DNA from: Burkholderiales bacterium
Lineage (GTDB): Bacteria; Pseudomonadota; Gammaproteobacteria; Burkholderiales; Burkholderiaceae_C
Assembly (NCBI GenBank): GCA_028872015.1
Contig: JAGWLO010000012.1
Span: 1-64,000, forward strand
DNA: 64,000 bases
Direction: 5' to 3'
The notes below the pieces were generated by a model, which was not told the DNA's origin, did not search any database, and saw only the letters and a list, made by a program, of their open reading frames with translations. A program made the translations under genes and the position numbers. This document shows positions 48,447-58,359 of the stretch, one piece after another (the first letter of the stretch is position 1; every line of letters starts with the position of its first letter).

Positions 48447-49916
48447 ATGAACGCCCGACCGCCGCTGGCCCAGCTCGGCCGCTACCGCATCGTGCAGGTG
48501 CTGGGTCGCGGCGCGATGGGCGTGGTCTACGAGGGGCTCGACCCGCGGCTGGGCCGCGCGGTGGCGATCAAGACCATCCTCAAGGGCCACCTCGTGGACT
48601 CGACGCTGGCCGACGAGTACTCGGCCCGCTTCGAGCGCGAGGCCCAGGCCGCGGCGCGGCTGAACCACCCGAACATCGTCACGGTGTTCGACTTCGGCGA
48701 GCAGGACGAGGTCGCGTACCTGGTGATGGAGTTCATCCGCGGCCGCGAGCTGGCGCAGGCCTTCGCCGCCGGCGAGCCGTTCACGCTGGCGCAGGCGCTG
48801 CGCATCACTGCCGAGTTGCTGGACGCGCTGGCCTACGCCCATGCGCAGGGCGTGGTGCATCGCGACATCAAGCCGGCGAACGTCATGCTCGACGCCGCGG
48901 GGCACGTCAAGCTCACCGATTTCGGCGTCGCGCGCCTGGCCGAGGCGGGACAGGACCGCACCGCGCCCGGCACCATGGTCGGCACGCCGAGCTACATGTC
49001 GCCCGAGCAGATCCTGGGGCTGGCGGTGGGCTCGCGCGCGGACCTGTTCGCGGTCGGCATCATCCTGTACCAGTTCCTCACCACGCAGCGGCCCTTCGTC
49101 GGCGCCGGACCGTTCGCGGTGCAGAAGCAGATCGTGCACGACGACCCGATGCCGCCGACGCAGCACGATCCCTCGCTGCCGCCGGTGCTCGACGGCATCG
49201 TGGCGCGCGCGCTGGCGAAGTCGCCCGAGGACCGCTATCAGACGGCGGGCGACTTCGCGGCCGTGCTGCGCGAGGTGCTGGCCTCGGAATCCATCGCGCC
49301 GACGCCGACCCGGCCCGCGGCCGCATCGAAGACGGCGCCGCTGCCCGACCCGGAGGCGACGGTGGTGGACCGACCGACCGCCGCCAGGCAGCCGGCGACC
49401 GCCACCTTGCCGACCCCCGCCCCGGATCCGGCGCCTGCGAGGAGCCGGGCCCCGGTGCCGGCCGTGGCGTCATCGGGCCCCGGCCGGGGCGTCGTGCTGG
49501 CAGCGGTCGGCGCCATCGGCGCACTGGGTCTCGGCGCCTGGTTCCTGCTCGCCGGCCGCGCGCCTGCGCCGGCCCTGCCAGCCGCGCCACCCACGCCGGC
49601 CGCGACCGCCGCGGCGCCGCCCGCGGAACCCGCCAAGCCCGCGGCCGCGCCAGCTTCAACGGACACCACGTTCACCGCCGCGCCGACGGCCAGGCCCACC
49701 GCCTCAGCGCCCACGCCGGCGCCTGCGCCTGCGTCCGTTCCGTCCGCCCGTCTGTCGATGCACAAGCCAGCGGAAACGCCGCGCAGCGAACCGATCGTGG
49801 CACCATCGGCAGCGCGCGCCGACGCGCGCTGCAGCGACCTGCGGGTGCGGATGCAGCTCGGCGAGCCGCTGTCGCCCGACAACCAGGCCTTCTTCGACAA
49901 GGAGTGCAAGCGATGA
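48447..49916 (+). CDS. Transmembrane Ser/Thr protein kinase (Hanks type)
   Basis: A 489-residue protein. Kinase domain ~12-275: Gly loop GRGAMGVVYEG, Lys42 in AIK, catalytic Asp140 in HRDIKPAN, DFG Asp158, and GTPSYMSPEQ. A Pro/Ala/Thr-rich linker leads to a single membrane helix at ~349-371. The outside part is low-complexity Ala/Pro, ending in a conserved-looking CSDLRVRMQLGEPLSP...EC block with two cysteines. No PASTA repeats. It overlaps the next gene (ATGA), an OmpA-like lipoprotein, suggesting they act together at the envelope. Confidence 0.93.
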   Translation: MNARPPLAQLGRYRIVQVLGRGAMGVVYEGLDPRLGRAVAIKTILKGHLVDSTLADEYSARFEREAQAAARLNHPNIVTVFDFGEQDEVAYLVMEFIRGRELAQAFAAGEPFTLAQALRITAELLDALAYAHAQGVVHRDIKPANVMLDAAGHVKLTDFGVARLAEAGQDRTAPGTMVGTPSYMSPEQILGLAVGSRADLFAVGIILYQFLTTQRPFVGAGPFAVQKQIVHDDPMPPTQHDPSLPPVLDGIVARALAKSPEDRYQTAGDFAAVLREVLASESIAPTPTRPAAASKTAPLPDPEATVVDRPTAARQPATATLPTPAPDPAPARSRAPVPAVASSGPGRGVVLAAVGAIGALGLGAWFLLAGRAPAPALPAAPPTPAATAAAPPAEPAKPAAAPASTDTTFTAAPTARPTASAPTPAPAPASVPSARLSMHKPAETPRSEPIVAPSAARADARCSDLRVRMQLGEPLSPDNQAFFDKECKR

Positions 49917-51208
49917 ACCAGCAAAGCGGTGTGGTCGGTGGGCTGACCCTGCTCGCCGTGTTCGGCCTGGCCGCCTGCAGCGACCTCCTCAACCGCCCCC
50001 ATCCCGACGCCGCGACGGCCCGGCCGGCCGCCGCCAGCGCGCCGGTGGTCGCGGTGGCGCAAGCCGCCCCGGCGTCGGCTGCCACGCCGCCGGCGCCGCC
50101 ACCGCCGCCGCCCATCCTGCCCTACGACGATGCGGTGCTGAGCGCCGCCAACAACCTGCTCGGCAAGGCGCAGCTGCCCGTCGTCCCGGGTCGGCGCTAC
50201 ACCGTGGTCATCGACCCGCTGATCGACGGCATGACCGGCGGCCAGTCGGTCGCCACGCAGGCCATGGGCGCCCGCATCGTGGCCTTGATCCGGGAGCGCT
50301 ATCCGCAGTACGACGTGCAGCCCTTCACCCCGGGCAGCGTGGCGCAGTCGCCCCTGGTGCTCGTGGGCACCTTCACCGGCGTCGACAAGAACCGCAAGAC
50401 CGAGGGCCCGCGGGAGGCCTACCGCATCTGCCTCGGTCTGGCCGACCTGAAGACCGGCAAGCTGGTCAGCAAGGGACTGGCCTTTGCCAGTGCGGGCGGT
50501 GTCGACACCACGCCGACGCCGCATTTCCGTGACGCGCCCGTGGTGGCGGACGACCCCGCGACCACGGGCTACATCAAGACCTGCCAGGGCACCAAGGCGG
50601 GCGACCCGATCAACCCGCTGTACGTGGATCGCATCCTGGCCGCCACCATCATCAGCGAGGCGATGGACGCCTACGGCGCCGGCCGCTACAAGCAGGCGCT
50701 GTCGCTGTACGAGAACGTGCTCGAGGTGCCGTCCGGCCGCCAGCTGCGCACCTACACCGGCCTGTACCTGACGAACTGGCGCCTGGGCCGCAAGGAGGCC
50801 GCCGCGAAGGCCTTCGGCGCCATCGTCGACCAGGGGCTGGACGGCAGGCGCCTGGGGGTGAAGTTCCTCTTCAGGCCCGGGTCGACGGCCTTCTGGTCCG
50901 ACCCCAGGGGCGGCGAGACGCCGTATCCGCTGTGGCTCAAGGCCATCTCCACCGAAGCCGGCAAGCGCCAGGCCTGCCTCGAGGTGGTCGGCCACACCAG
51001 CCCCACCGGGCCCGAGCCGCTGAACGAGCGGCTCTCGCTGCGCCGCGCCGAGTTCGTGATGCACCAGATCGCCGACGAGGCGCCGGTGCTGGCCAGGCGG
51101 CTCATCGCCTCCGGCGCCGGCTCGCGCGAGACCCTGGTGGGCAACGGCCGCGACGACGACTCCGACGCGCTCGACCGGCGCGTCGAGTTCAAGGTCGTCG
51201 GCTGCTGA
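49913..51208 (+). CDS. OmpA-like lipoprotein with CsgG/FlgO-like and TPR-like parts
   Basis: A 431-residue lipoprotein: signal MNQQSGVVGGLTLLAVFG and lipobox LAAC with Cys22. A Pro/Ala linker follows. The first globular part (VVIDPLIDGMTGG...ARIVALIRERYPQYDV) looks like a periplasmic FlgO/CsgG-type domain, then a helical region resembling one TPR (AYGAGRYKQALSLYENVLEV). The C-terminus is an OmpA peptidoglycan-binding domain (VVGHTSPTGPEPLNERLSLRRAEFV, ending RRVEFKVVGC). Start ATG 49913 within the stop of the kinase gene. It probably links the outer membrane or cell wall to kinase signalling. Confidence 0.85.
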   Translation: MNQQSGVVGGLTLLAVFGLAACSDLLNRPHPDAATARPAAASAPVVAVAQAAPASAATPPAPPPPPPILPYDDAVLSAANNLLGKAQLPVVPGRRYTVVIDPLIDGMTGGQSVATQAMGARIVALIRERYPQYDVQPFTPGSVAQSPLVLVGTFTGVDKNRKTEGPREAYRICLGLADLKTGKLVSKGLAFASAGGVDTTPTPHFRDAPVVADDPATTGYIKTCQGTKAGDPINPLYVDRILAATIISEAMDAYGAGRYKQALSLYENVLEVPSGRQLRTYTGLYLTNWRLGRKEAAAKAFGAIVDQGLDGRRLGVKFLFRPGSTAFWSDPRGGETPYPLWLKAISTEAGKRQACLEVVGHTSPTGPEPLNERLSLRRAEFVMHQIADEAPVLARRLIASGAGSRETLVGNGRDDDSDALDRRVEFKVVGC

Positions 51209-51231
51209 GGACCCCCGGGCCCGGGCTGCGC

Positions 51232-54200
51232 TCAGGGCTTCAGCAACTCCTTCACCGCCGCCTCGAGCTGCTGGTCGCGGCCGGTGACGATGACGGCGGG
51301 GTCGTTGGGGACCTGGATGTCGGGCACGATCAGCGCCTTCTCCATGTACTGGCCCTGGGCGTCGCGGAAGCCCACCTCGGGGATGCCGAAATACAGCGTG
51401 CGGTCCTGCAGCGTCTCCCACCAGACGGCGGTGCCGGTGCCGGCCACCGGCATGCCCAGCAGCTTGCCGATGCCCAGGTGCCGGTACACCCACGGGAAGA
51501 GGTGGGCGTCGGAGTAGTTGCTCTCGCTGATGACCACGATCGACGGCTTGGTCCACTTGCCCGTGGGCTCCCAGCCCAGCGACTGGCCGCGCGGCACGAA
51601 CTCGAGGTAGCGCTTGCCACTGAGCAGCGTGGCCAGCTCGTCGTGCAGGTTGCCGCCGCCGTTGAAGCGCGTGTCCACGATCAGCGCCTGCTTGCCGCTG
51701 TCGCGGCCCAGGATCTCGGCGTAGGTGTCGCGGTAGCTCCGGTCGTCCATGGCGCGCACGTGCACGTAGCCCAGCCGACCGCCCGAGAGCCGGTCCACCG
51801 TCTCGCGCTCGGTCTTCACCCAGCGCTTGTAGAGCAGCTCGTTCTGCTCGCCTTGCGTGATCGGCCGCACCACCTGGTCGCTGCGCTGGCCGCTGGCCGG
51901 GTCCAGCACCGACAGCAGCACGCGCTGGCCCGCCTTGTGGTTGAGCAGGGTGTCGAACTCGGCCCCCGGGGCGATGGCCTGGCCGTCGATCTTCTCGATC
52001 ACCATGCCGGCCTTCAGCGGCGTGTCGGCCGCCTGCAGCGGCGAGCCCTCGATCACCTCGGCCACCTTCAGGCCCTCGCCGGTGTAGGCGGGGTCGTAGA
52101 ACGCGCCCAGCGCCGCCGTGGCGTCGCCCCCCGGCGGCGGCACGTAGCCCGAGCCGGTGTGCGAGACGTTCAGCTCGCCCAGCATCTCGCTCAGGCACTC
52201 GGCGAAGTCGTCGTTGTCGGTGATGAAGGGCAGGAAGCGCCGGTACACCCGGCCGTAGTAGGCCCAGTCCACGCCGTTCATGTCGCGCGTGTAGAGCTTC
52301 TCCAGGGTCTGGCGCCACACATGGTCGAACATGGCGCTGCGCTCGGCCGCGGGGTCGAGGTTCATCTCGGCGTTCACCACCACCGGCTGCGGCTTGATGT
52401 CGCCTTCCTCCTTGGGCAGCTTGAAGCGCTGGATCGCGCCGGCCACGAGCACGAAGCCGCTGTCGCCCTTGGCGTCGAGCACCAGGTCGGCCGGCGGCCC
52501 GCCTTCTTCGCCGCCGCCGGGTGGCGCGGCGAAGAAGGCCACCCGCTTGGATTCCTTGGCGCGCAGCCGCGTCTGCCACAGCTCCCAGCCTTCGGCGGTC
52601 TGCTGCAGCGTGTACAGCGTCTCGCCGTCGGGCGTCAGCGCCGAGGCGCCGATGCGCGACGAGTTCAGCGTCAGCCGCGCAGTGCGGTCGTCCAGGCCGT
52701 CGAAATCGATCTTCACCGGCGGCGGCAGCTTGACCGGCTCGGCCTGGCCGGATTTCTCGGCCTGGCCCTCGCCCGGCTTCACGTCACCTTTCTTGGCATC
52801 CCCCTTCTTGGCATCCGCCTCGGCCTCGTCCTCGCGCTGCTTGAGCAGCGCGTAGTCGCTCTTGCTGAGCTGGTAGCGGTCCCAGGCCTGGCGCGTGAAG
52901 AACATCGCGAACACGTCGGTCTGCGCCGCGCCGCCGGTGCCGTGCAGGCCCATCCGGTCGCTGAACCAGGTCATCACCTGGCCGCCGCGCGCCCACACCG
53001 GGTGCAGGTCTTCGTAGCCGCTGTGCGTGAGGTTGCGCAGCGGGCCCTTGCCCTGGGCGTCGATCAGGCCCACCTCGTTGCTCCAGCGGTTGAGGTCGAG
53101 AAAGTTGACCAGCAGCGAGCGGCCGTCGGGTGACCAGTCGAACCACTGGTCGCCATCGGCGTACGAGTAGTTGAGCCGGCCCGGCAGCACCACCCGGGTC
53201 TGGCCGCTGGCGATGTCGAGCACCTTCACCGTGGTGCGGTCCTCGAGGTAGGCCACTTCCTTGCCGTCGGGCGAGAAGCGGGGCTGGAAGTTCTCGTGCC
53301 CGTTCTTCAGCAGCAGGCGCACGGGCACCTGCGCAGCACTGAAGAAGTAGGGCGCGGTCTTGCGCGTGCCCGGCAGGCTGGCCTCGTACAGGTTCCACGA
53401 GCCTTCGCGCTCGCCGGCGAACACCAGGTGCCGGCCATCGGGGCTGAAGCTGACCGAGCGCTCCTGCTCGGGCGTGTCGGTGATGCGCTTGGTGTCGCCG
53501 AACTCGGTGGAGGCGACGAAGACCTCGCCGCGGGCCACGAACGCGATCTCCTTGCCGTCGGGGCTGGGCGCGATCTCGGTCACCTCGGGTCCGAGCCTGA
53601 TGTGGCGCACCGCCTCGGGCCGGGTGTCGGCCTCGATCTGCACCGCCAGCTGGCGCGGCTCGCTGGCGCCCGGGGCCAGCGTGTAGAGCCGGCCGTCGTG
53701 GCCGAAGGCCAGCGTGCCGTCGGCGGCGATGCTGAGGAAGCGCACCGGGTTGCGCTTGAAGTGCGTGAGCTGCACCGGGGCCTGCGGCCTGTCCAGGGGC
53801 AGCTTCCAGACGTTGAAGTCGCCGCTCTGCTCGCTGAGGTAGAGCACCGACTTCTCGTCCGGCGACCAGACCGGGTTGCGGTCCTCGCCGCCGAAGGTGG
53901 TCAGGCGCCGGTGCTGGCCGCTGGCGGCGTCGTAGAGCCAGATGTCGCGCGCCACGGGCGAGATCTGGTGCTTGCGCCATTCGTTCTCGTAGCCCTTCCA
54001 GTCCTCGTACAGCAGGTGCCGGCCGCTGCGGTCGTACTGGGCGTGCATGACCGGGATGCTCAGCACCTGGTGTGGCCGGCGCCCGCCTTCCACGCCGACG
54101 GCGTACAGCTGGCCCACCGGGCGCACCGGAAACATCGCGTCGCTGCGCGCATCGCCGCGCTGGGCCCGGAACAGCACCTCGCGTCCATCGGGCGTGAAGC

Positions 54201-54570
54201 CCAGCGGCACCTCGGGCACCGAGTTGGCGGTCAGCCGGCGCGAGGCGCCGCCGTCGGCCGAGACGATGAAGACGTCGAAGTTGCCGAACACGTCGGACGC
54301 GTAGGCGATGCTGCGGCCGTCGGGCGACCACATGGGCTGGAAGCTGTGGTGCCCGTTGCCCACCAGCAGCCGCGCCGGCCCGCCCTGGGTGGGCACGACG
54401 AACAGGTTGCCCTCGAACGCGAAGGCCACCTGCCGGCCGTCGGGCGAGATCGCCGGGTAGCGCATCCACAGCGGGTCGGTGATCGGCCCCAGCGGTGCGG
54501 CGATCGCCGGCCACGCCAGCAGGGCGAACAGGCCGGCGGCCAGCCAACGGGCAGGTGATGGCAACTTCAT
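51232..54570 (-). CDS. Tricorn-type S41 peptidase
   Basis: A 1112-residue protein with a signal peptide (MKLPSPARWLAAGLFALLAWPAIAA), so it is periplasmic. The N-terminal ~570 residues are TolB/WD-like beta-propeller repeats with recurring SPDG motifs. A Lys/Glu/Asp-rich low-complexity linker lies at ~580-612. The C-terminal part holds a PDZ-like domain and an S41 protease core with nucleophile Ser1020 in NYSDAH and GTGTAVWWETLQDR. Tricorn proteases degrade peptides released by larger proteases. It lies between the two halves of a peptide ABC transporter, on the opposite strand. Confidence 0.9.
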   Translation of the reverse strand: MKLPSPARWLAAGLFALLAWPAIAAPLGPITDPLWMRYPAISPDGRQVAFAFEGNLFVVPTQGGPARLLVGNGHHSFQPMWSPDGRSIAYASDVFGNFDVFIVSADGGASRRLTANSVPEVPLGFTPDGREVLFRAQRGDARSDAMFPVRPVGQLYAVGVEGGRRPHQVLSIPVMHAQYDRSGRHLLYEDWKGYENEWRKHQISPVARDIWLYDAASGQHRRLTTFGGEDRNPVWSPDEKSVLYLSEQSGDFNVWKLPLDRPQAPVQLTHFKRNPVRFLSIAADGTLAFGHDGRLYTLAPGASEPRQLAVQIEADTRPEAVRHIRLGPEVTEIAPSPDGKEIAFVARGEVFVASTEFGDTKRITDTPEQERSVSFSPDGRHLVFAGEREGSWNLYEASLPGTRKTAPYFFSAAQVPVRLLLKNGHENFQPRFSPDGKEVAYLEDRTTVKVLDIASGQTRVVLPGRLNYSYADGDQWFDWSPDGRSLLVNFLDLNRWSNEVGLIDAQGKGPLRNLTHSGYEDLHPVWARGGQVMTWFSDRMGLHGTGGAAQTDVFAMFFTRQAWDRYQLSKSDYALLKQREDEAEADAKKGDAKKGDVKPGEGQAEKSGQAEPVKLPPPVKIDFDGLDDRTARLTLNSSRIGASALTPDGETLYTLQQTAEGWELWQTRLRAKESKRVAFFAAPPGGGEEGGPPADLVLDAKGDSGFVLVAGAIQRFKLPKEEGDIKPQPVVVNAEMNLDPAAERSAMFDHVWRQTLEKLYTRDMNGVDWAYYGRVYRRFLPFITDNDDFAECLSEMLGELNVSHTGSGYVPPPGGDATAALGAFYDPAYTGEGLKVAEVIEGSPLQAADTPLKAGMVIEKIDGQAIAPGAEFDTLLNHKAGQRVLLSVLDPASGQRSDQVVRPITQGEQNELLYKRWVKTERETVDRLSGGRLGYVHVRAMDDRSYRDTYAEILGRDSGKQALIVDTRFNGGGNLHDELATLLSGKRYLEFVPRGQSLGWEPTGKWTKPSIVVISESNYSDAHLFPWVYRHLGIGKLLGMPVAGTGTAVWWETLQDRTLYFGIPEVGFRDAQGQYMEKALIVPDIQVPNDPAVIVTGRDQQLEAAVKELLKP

Positions 54571-54731
54571 GGGCGTGGGGCGGGTGGATTGGGTGGATCG
54601 GGTGGCGCGCATTATTTGGGGCGGCCCGGGCGATGTCTAATCGCGCTTGCCCTCCGATTCTTTCACCGCATGACCTGCTGCCGTACCTGCCCGTCCCGTT
54701 GCCTGTGGGCCTTCCGCCGGGCCCGCGCCGC

Positions 54732-55573
54732 ATGACGGCGCTGCTGACGGTGCAGGACCTGCGCGTGGCCTACCCCGGCGGCCGTGCGCCCGCCAGCGGC
54801 TGGACCGAGGTGGTGCGCGGCGTGTCGTTCACGCTCGGCCGCGAGCGGCTGGGCATCGTGGGCGAATCGGGCTCGGGCAAGAGCCAGACCGGGCGTGCGA
54901 TCCTGGGGCTGTCGGCGCCGGGCGCGCGCGTCACCGCGCAGCGGCTGGAGTTCGACGGCATCGACCTGCTGCACTGCCCGCCGCGCCAGCGCCGCGCGCT
55001 GCGCGGCGGGCGCATCGCCATGGTGCTGCAGGACCCCAAGTTCGCACTCGACCCGGTGATGACGCTGGGGGCGCAGATCGGCGAGACGCTGCGCTCGCAC
55101 CGTCCGCTGCCGGCCCACGCGCTGCGCCAGCGCGTGCACGACGCCCTGGCCGCGGTGGGCATCGACGACCCCGGGCGCGTGGCCCGGCTGTACCCGCACG
55201 AGGTGTCGGGCGGCATGGGGCAGCGGGCGATGATCGCGATGATGCTGATCGCCGAGCCCGACCTGCTGATCGCCGACGAGCCCACCTCGGCCCTGGACGT
55301 GACGGTGCAGCTGCAGGTGCTGGGCGTGCTGGACCGGCTGGTGGCCGAGCGCGGCATGGGGCTGATCTTCGTCTCGCACGACCTGCGCCTGGTCTCGTCG
55401 TTCTGCGACCGCGTGCTGGTGATGTATGCCGGCCGCGTGGTCGAGTCGCTGGCCAGTGCCGACCTCGGGCGCGCGCAGCACCCGTACACGCAGGGCCTGC
55501 TGAACTGCCTGCCGCAGCCGGATCGCCCGCGCCACCCGCTGCCGACGCTGCAGCGGCGGGCCGACTGGGCGGC

Positions 55574-55577
<4 letters not shown>
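54732..55577 (+). CDS. Peptide ABC transporter ATP-binding protein (DppD type)
   Basis: A 281-residue ATPase. Walker A GESGSGKS, signature SGGMGQRAMIAM and Walker B DLLIADEPTSALDV, with the C-terminal YTQGLLNCLPQ typical of DppD/OppD. It is likely the partner of the permeases at 45279-47230. The start ATG 54732 has an upstream reading frame back to 54495 that overlaps the divergent protease promoter and is not protein-like. It overlaps the next ATPase gene by 4 bp. Confidence 0.93.
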
Positions 55578-56398
<821 letters not shown>

Positions 56399-56482
56399 GG
56401 CCGTGCACACCCGACCTGGCGCGGCCGGGCCGGGCGCCCTGACCGGCCGCGTCCCTCGATCGCGGGCGAGCCCGACCAGGGT

Positions 56483-56510
56483 GTAAGGACGCCGCCCCGC
56501 CCGCGACGAA
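56483..56510 (+). promoter_or_regulatory. Possible ECF-sigma promoter before the cytochrome b gene
   Basis: GTAAGG at 56483-56488 and CGAA at 56507-56510, spaced 18 bp, recall ECF-type (-35 GTAA, -10 CGAA) promoters such as those used by SigF-like factors. The -10 ends 8 bp before the ATG at 56519, so the transcript would be nearly leaderless unless the true start is downstream. By eye only. Confidence 0.35.
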
Positions 56511-56518
56511 CCGGGACC

Positions 56519-57184
56519 ATGCCCACCCCTGTGCGCCCCGCCGCGCCCTTGCCGCCCGCCCCGCCCGCCCCGGGGGCCGCTGCGGCTTCTGCGGCGGCCT
56601 CGACCACCGTCCACCCGCCGTGGCTGCGCCTGGCGCACTGGCTGAACGCCATCGCCGTGGTGCTGCTGGTGCTGTCGGGCTGGCGCATCTACGACGCGGC
56701 GCCGTTCCTCGGCTTGCGCATCCCGGCGCAATTCACCCTCGGGGGCTGGCTGGGCGGGGCCCTGCTGTGGCACTTCGCGGCGATGTGGCTGCTGCTCGCC
56801 AACGGCCTGGTGTACCTCGGCCTGAACCTGGCCACCGGCCGTGCCCGGCGCAAGTTCTGGCCGATCTCGGCCCGTGCCGTGCTGGCCGACCTGCGGGCCG
56901 CGCTGCGCGGCCGCCTCTCGCACGCCGACCCGCATACCTACAACGCGGTGCAGCGCGCGGCCTACGTCTTCGTCACCCTGGACACGCTGCTGATCGTGCT
57001 GTCGGGGCTGGTGCTGTGGAAGTCGGTGCAGTTTCCGCTGCTGCGCGAGCTGCTGGGCGGCTACGAAGTCGCCCGGCGGGTGCACTTCGTCGCCATGGCC
57101 GGCCTGGTGGCCTTCGTCGCCGTGCACCTGGCGATGGTGGCGCTGGTGCCACGCACCCTGCTGGCCATGATCCGCGGCCGCTGA
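56519..57184 (+). CDS. Cytochrome b561-type membrane protein (YedZ1-like)
   Basis: A 221-residue diheme-type membrane cytochrome b with four hydrophobic helices. Histidines at 40 (RLAHWLN), 85 (LLWHFAAMW), 189 (RVHFVAM) and 203 (AVHLAMV) are placed as heme ligands. The first ~30 residues are Pro/Ala-rich and look disordered; a downstream start is possible. It lies 15 bp before the molybdopterin oxidoreductase gene and probably passes quinol electrons to it. Confidence 0.88.
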   Translation: MPTPVRPAAPLPPAPPAPGAAAASAAASTTVHPPWLRLAHWLNAIAVVLLVLSGWRIYDAAPFLGLRIPAQFTLGGWLGGALLWHFAAMWLLLANGLVYLGLNLATGRARRKFWPISARAVLADLRAALRGRLSHADPHTYNAVQRAAYVFVTLDTLLIVLSGLVLWKSVQFPLLRELLGGYEVARRVHFVAMAGLVAFVAVHLAMVALVPRTLLAMIRGR

Positions 57185-57199
57185 AACAGGAGCTCACCC

Positions 57200-57982
57200 A
57201 TGCTCGCACGCCCCCAGCGCAAGGCGCCCCTGCGCGCCGACGCCGACCTGATCGTCCGCGAAGCCGTCTCGCGCATCGAGCAGCCCGCGCGCCGCGCCTT
57301 CCTCGGGCGCAGCCTCACGCTCGGCGGCCTGGGCCTGCTGACCGGCTGCAGCCTGGACGACGACGCCGGCGTGGAGACGGCGCTGCGGCGCATCTCGCGC
57401 TTCAACGACGAGGTGCAGGCCCGGCTGTTCGACGGCCGGCGGCTGGCGCCGACCTACCCCGACTCGATGATCACCCGGCCGTTCCCGTTCAACGCCTACT
57501 ACGGCGAGGACGAGGTGCGCGTCGTCGATGGCGACAGCTTCCGCCTGGAAGTGAGCGGCCTGGTGGCCGACCGGCGCCGCTGGACCCTGGCCGAGCTGCG
57601 CGCCATGCCGCAGGCCGACCAGGTGACGCGCCACATCTGCGTCGAGGGCTGGAGCGCCATCGGCAAGTGGGGCGGCGTGCCGCTCGCCAGCTTCCTGCGG
57701 CGCGTGGGCGCCGACACCGGTGCGAAGTACGTGGGCTTCAAGTGCGCCGACGACTACCACACGAGCATCGACATGGCCACCGCGCTGCACCCGCAGACGC
57801 TGCTGGCGCTGACCTACGACGGGCAGGTGCTGCCGCCCAAGTACGGCTTCCCGATGAAGCTGCGCATGCCCACCAAGCTGGGCTACAAGAACCCGAAGCA
57901 CATCCAGGCGCTGTACGTCACCAACACGTTCCCGGGCGGCTACTGGGAAGACCAGGGCTACAACTGGTTCGGCGGCAGCTGA
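57200..57982 (+). CDS. Tat-exported molybdopterin oxidoreductase (MsrP/YedY1-like)
   Basis: A 260-residue protein of the sulfite-oxidase/YedY fold. A twin-arginine motif RRAFLG at 31-36 is followed by a hydrophobic stretch ending in a lipobox-like LLTGC (Cys50). Molybdenum-ligating Cys147 lies in HICVEGWSAIGKWGG. The end (GYKNPKHIQALYVTN and GYWEDQGYNWFGGS) fits the family. Relatives reduce methionine sulfoxide in periplasmic proteins. Its neighbours, a cytochrome b and a secreted Met-rich protein, favour that role here. Confidence 0.88.
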   Translation: MLARPQRKAPLRADADLIVREAVSRIEQPARRAFLGRSLTLGGLGLLTGCSLDDDAGVETALRRISRFNDEVQARLFDGRRLAPTYPDSMITRPFPFNAYYGEDEVRVVDGDSFRLEVSGLVADRRRWTLAELRAMPQADQVTRHICVEGWSAIGKWGGVPLASFLRRVGADTGAKYVGFKCADDYHTSIDMATALHPQTLLALTYDGQVLPPKYGFPMKLRMPTKLGYKNPKHIQALYVTNTFPGGYWEDQGYNWFGGS

Positions 57983-58056
57983 AAGGTTTGCCGCGCCACC
58001 GCGACCCACTGCGGGTCAACCACCGATTCCCCCAACCCTTGCACAAGGACCACACC

Positions 58057-58359
58057 ATGAAGACCCTGACTGCCACCATCGCCTGTGCCTTCCTGCTCGC
58101 CGCCGGCGGCAGCGCACTGGCCCAGGACGCGATGAAGAAGGACGCGATGTCCAAGCCCGACGCCATGAAGCAGGATGCGATGGCCCACGACGGCATGAAG
58201 AAGGGCGCCATGGCCCACGACGGCATGAAGAAGGGCGCGATGGCCCACGACGCCATGAAGAAAGGCGCGATGGCCCACGACGGCATGAAGAAAGATGCCA
58301 TGGGCCACGACGCCATGAAGCACGACGCCATGGGCAAGAAGGACGAGACGACGAAGTAA
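58057..58359 (+). CDS. Secreted Met-rich pentapeptide MXKDX repeat protein (MrpX-like)
   Basis: A 100-residue protein: Sec signal peptide MKTLTATIACAFLLAAGGSALA with cleavage near residue 22-23, then ~78 residues of repeated DAMKK, AHDGM and related units. I count 14 Met, spaced five residues apart, with many Lys, Asp and several His and no Trp or Cys. It matches the MXKDX repeat family. In Azospira a similar periplasmic peptide (MrpX) is oxidised by hypochlorite and repaired by YedY1; metal binding by Met/His is the other option. It lies 74 bp after the YedY-like gene. Confidence 0.9.
   Translation: MKTLTATIACAFLLAAGGSALAQDAMKKDAMSKPDAMKQDAMAHDGMKKGAMAHDGMKKGAMAHDAMKKGAMAHDGMKKDAMGHDAMKHDAMGKKDETTK
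58176..58335 (+). repeat. In-frame tandem repeat (about 30 bp unit) in the Met-rich gene
   Basis: Consecutive near-identical 30-bp units of the form GCGATGGCCCACGACGGCAT-GAAGAAGGGC, each two MXKDX-type pentapeptides. Units differ by a few bases, so the repeat is old enough to have diverged slightly yet could still change copy number. Confidence 0.8.

Noticed and set aside
58105-58359. Regular repeats resembling a short CRISPR array
   Set aside because: The units are in-frame coding repeats of a Met-rich protein with no variable spacers.
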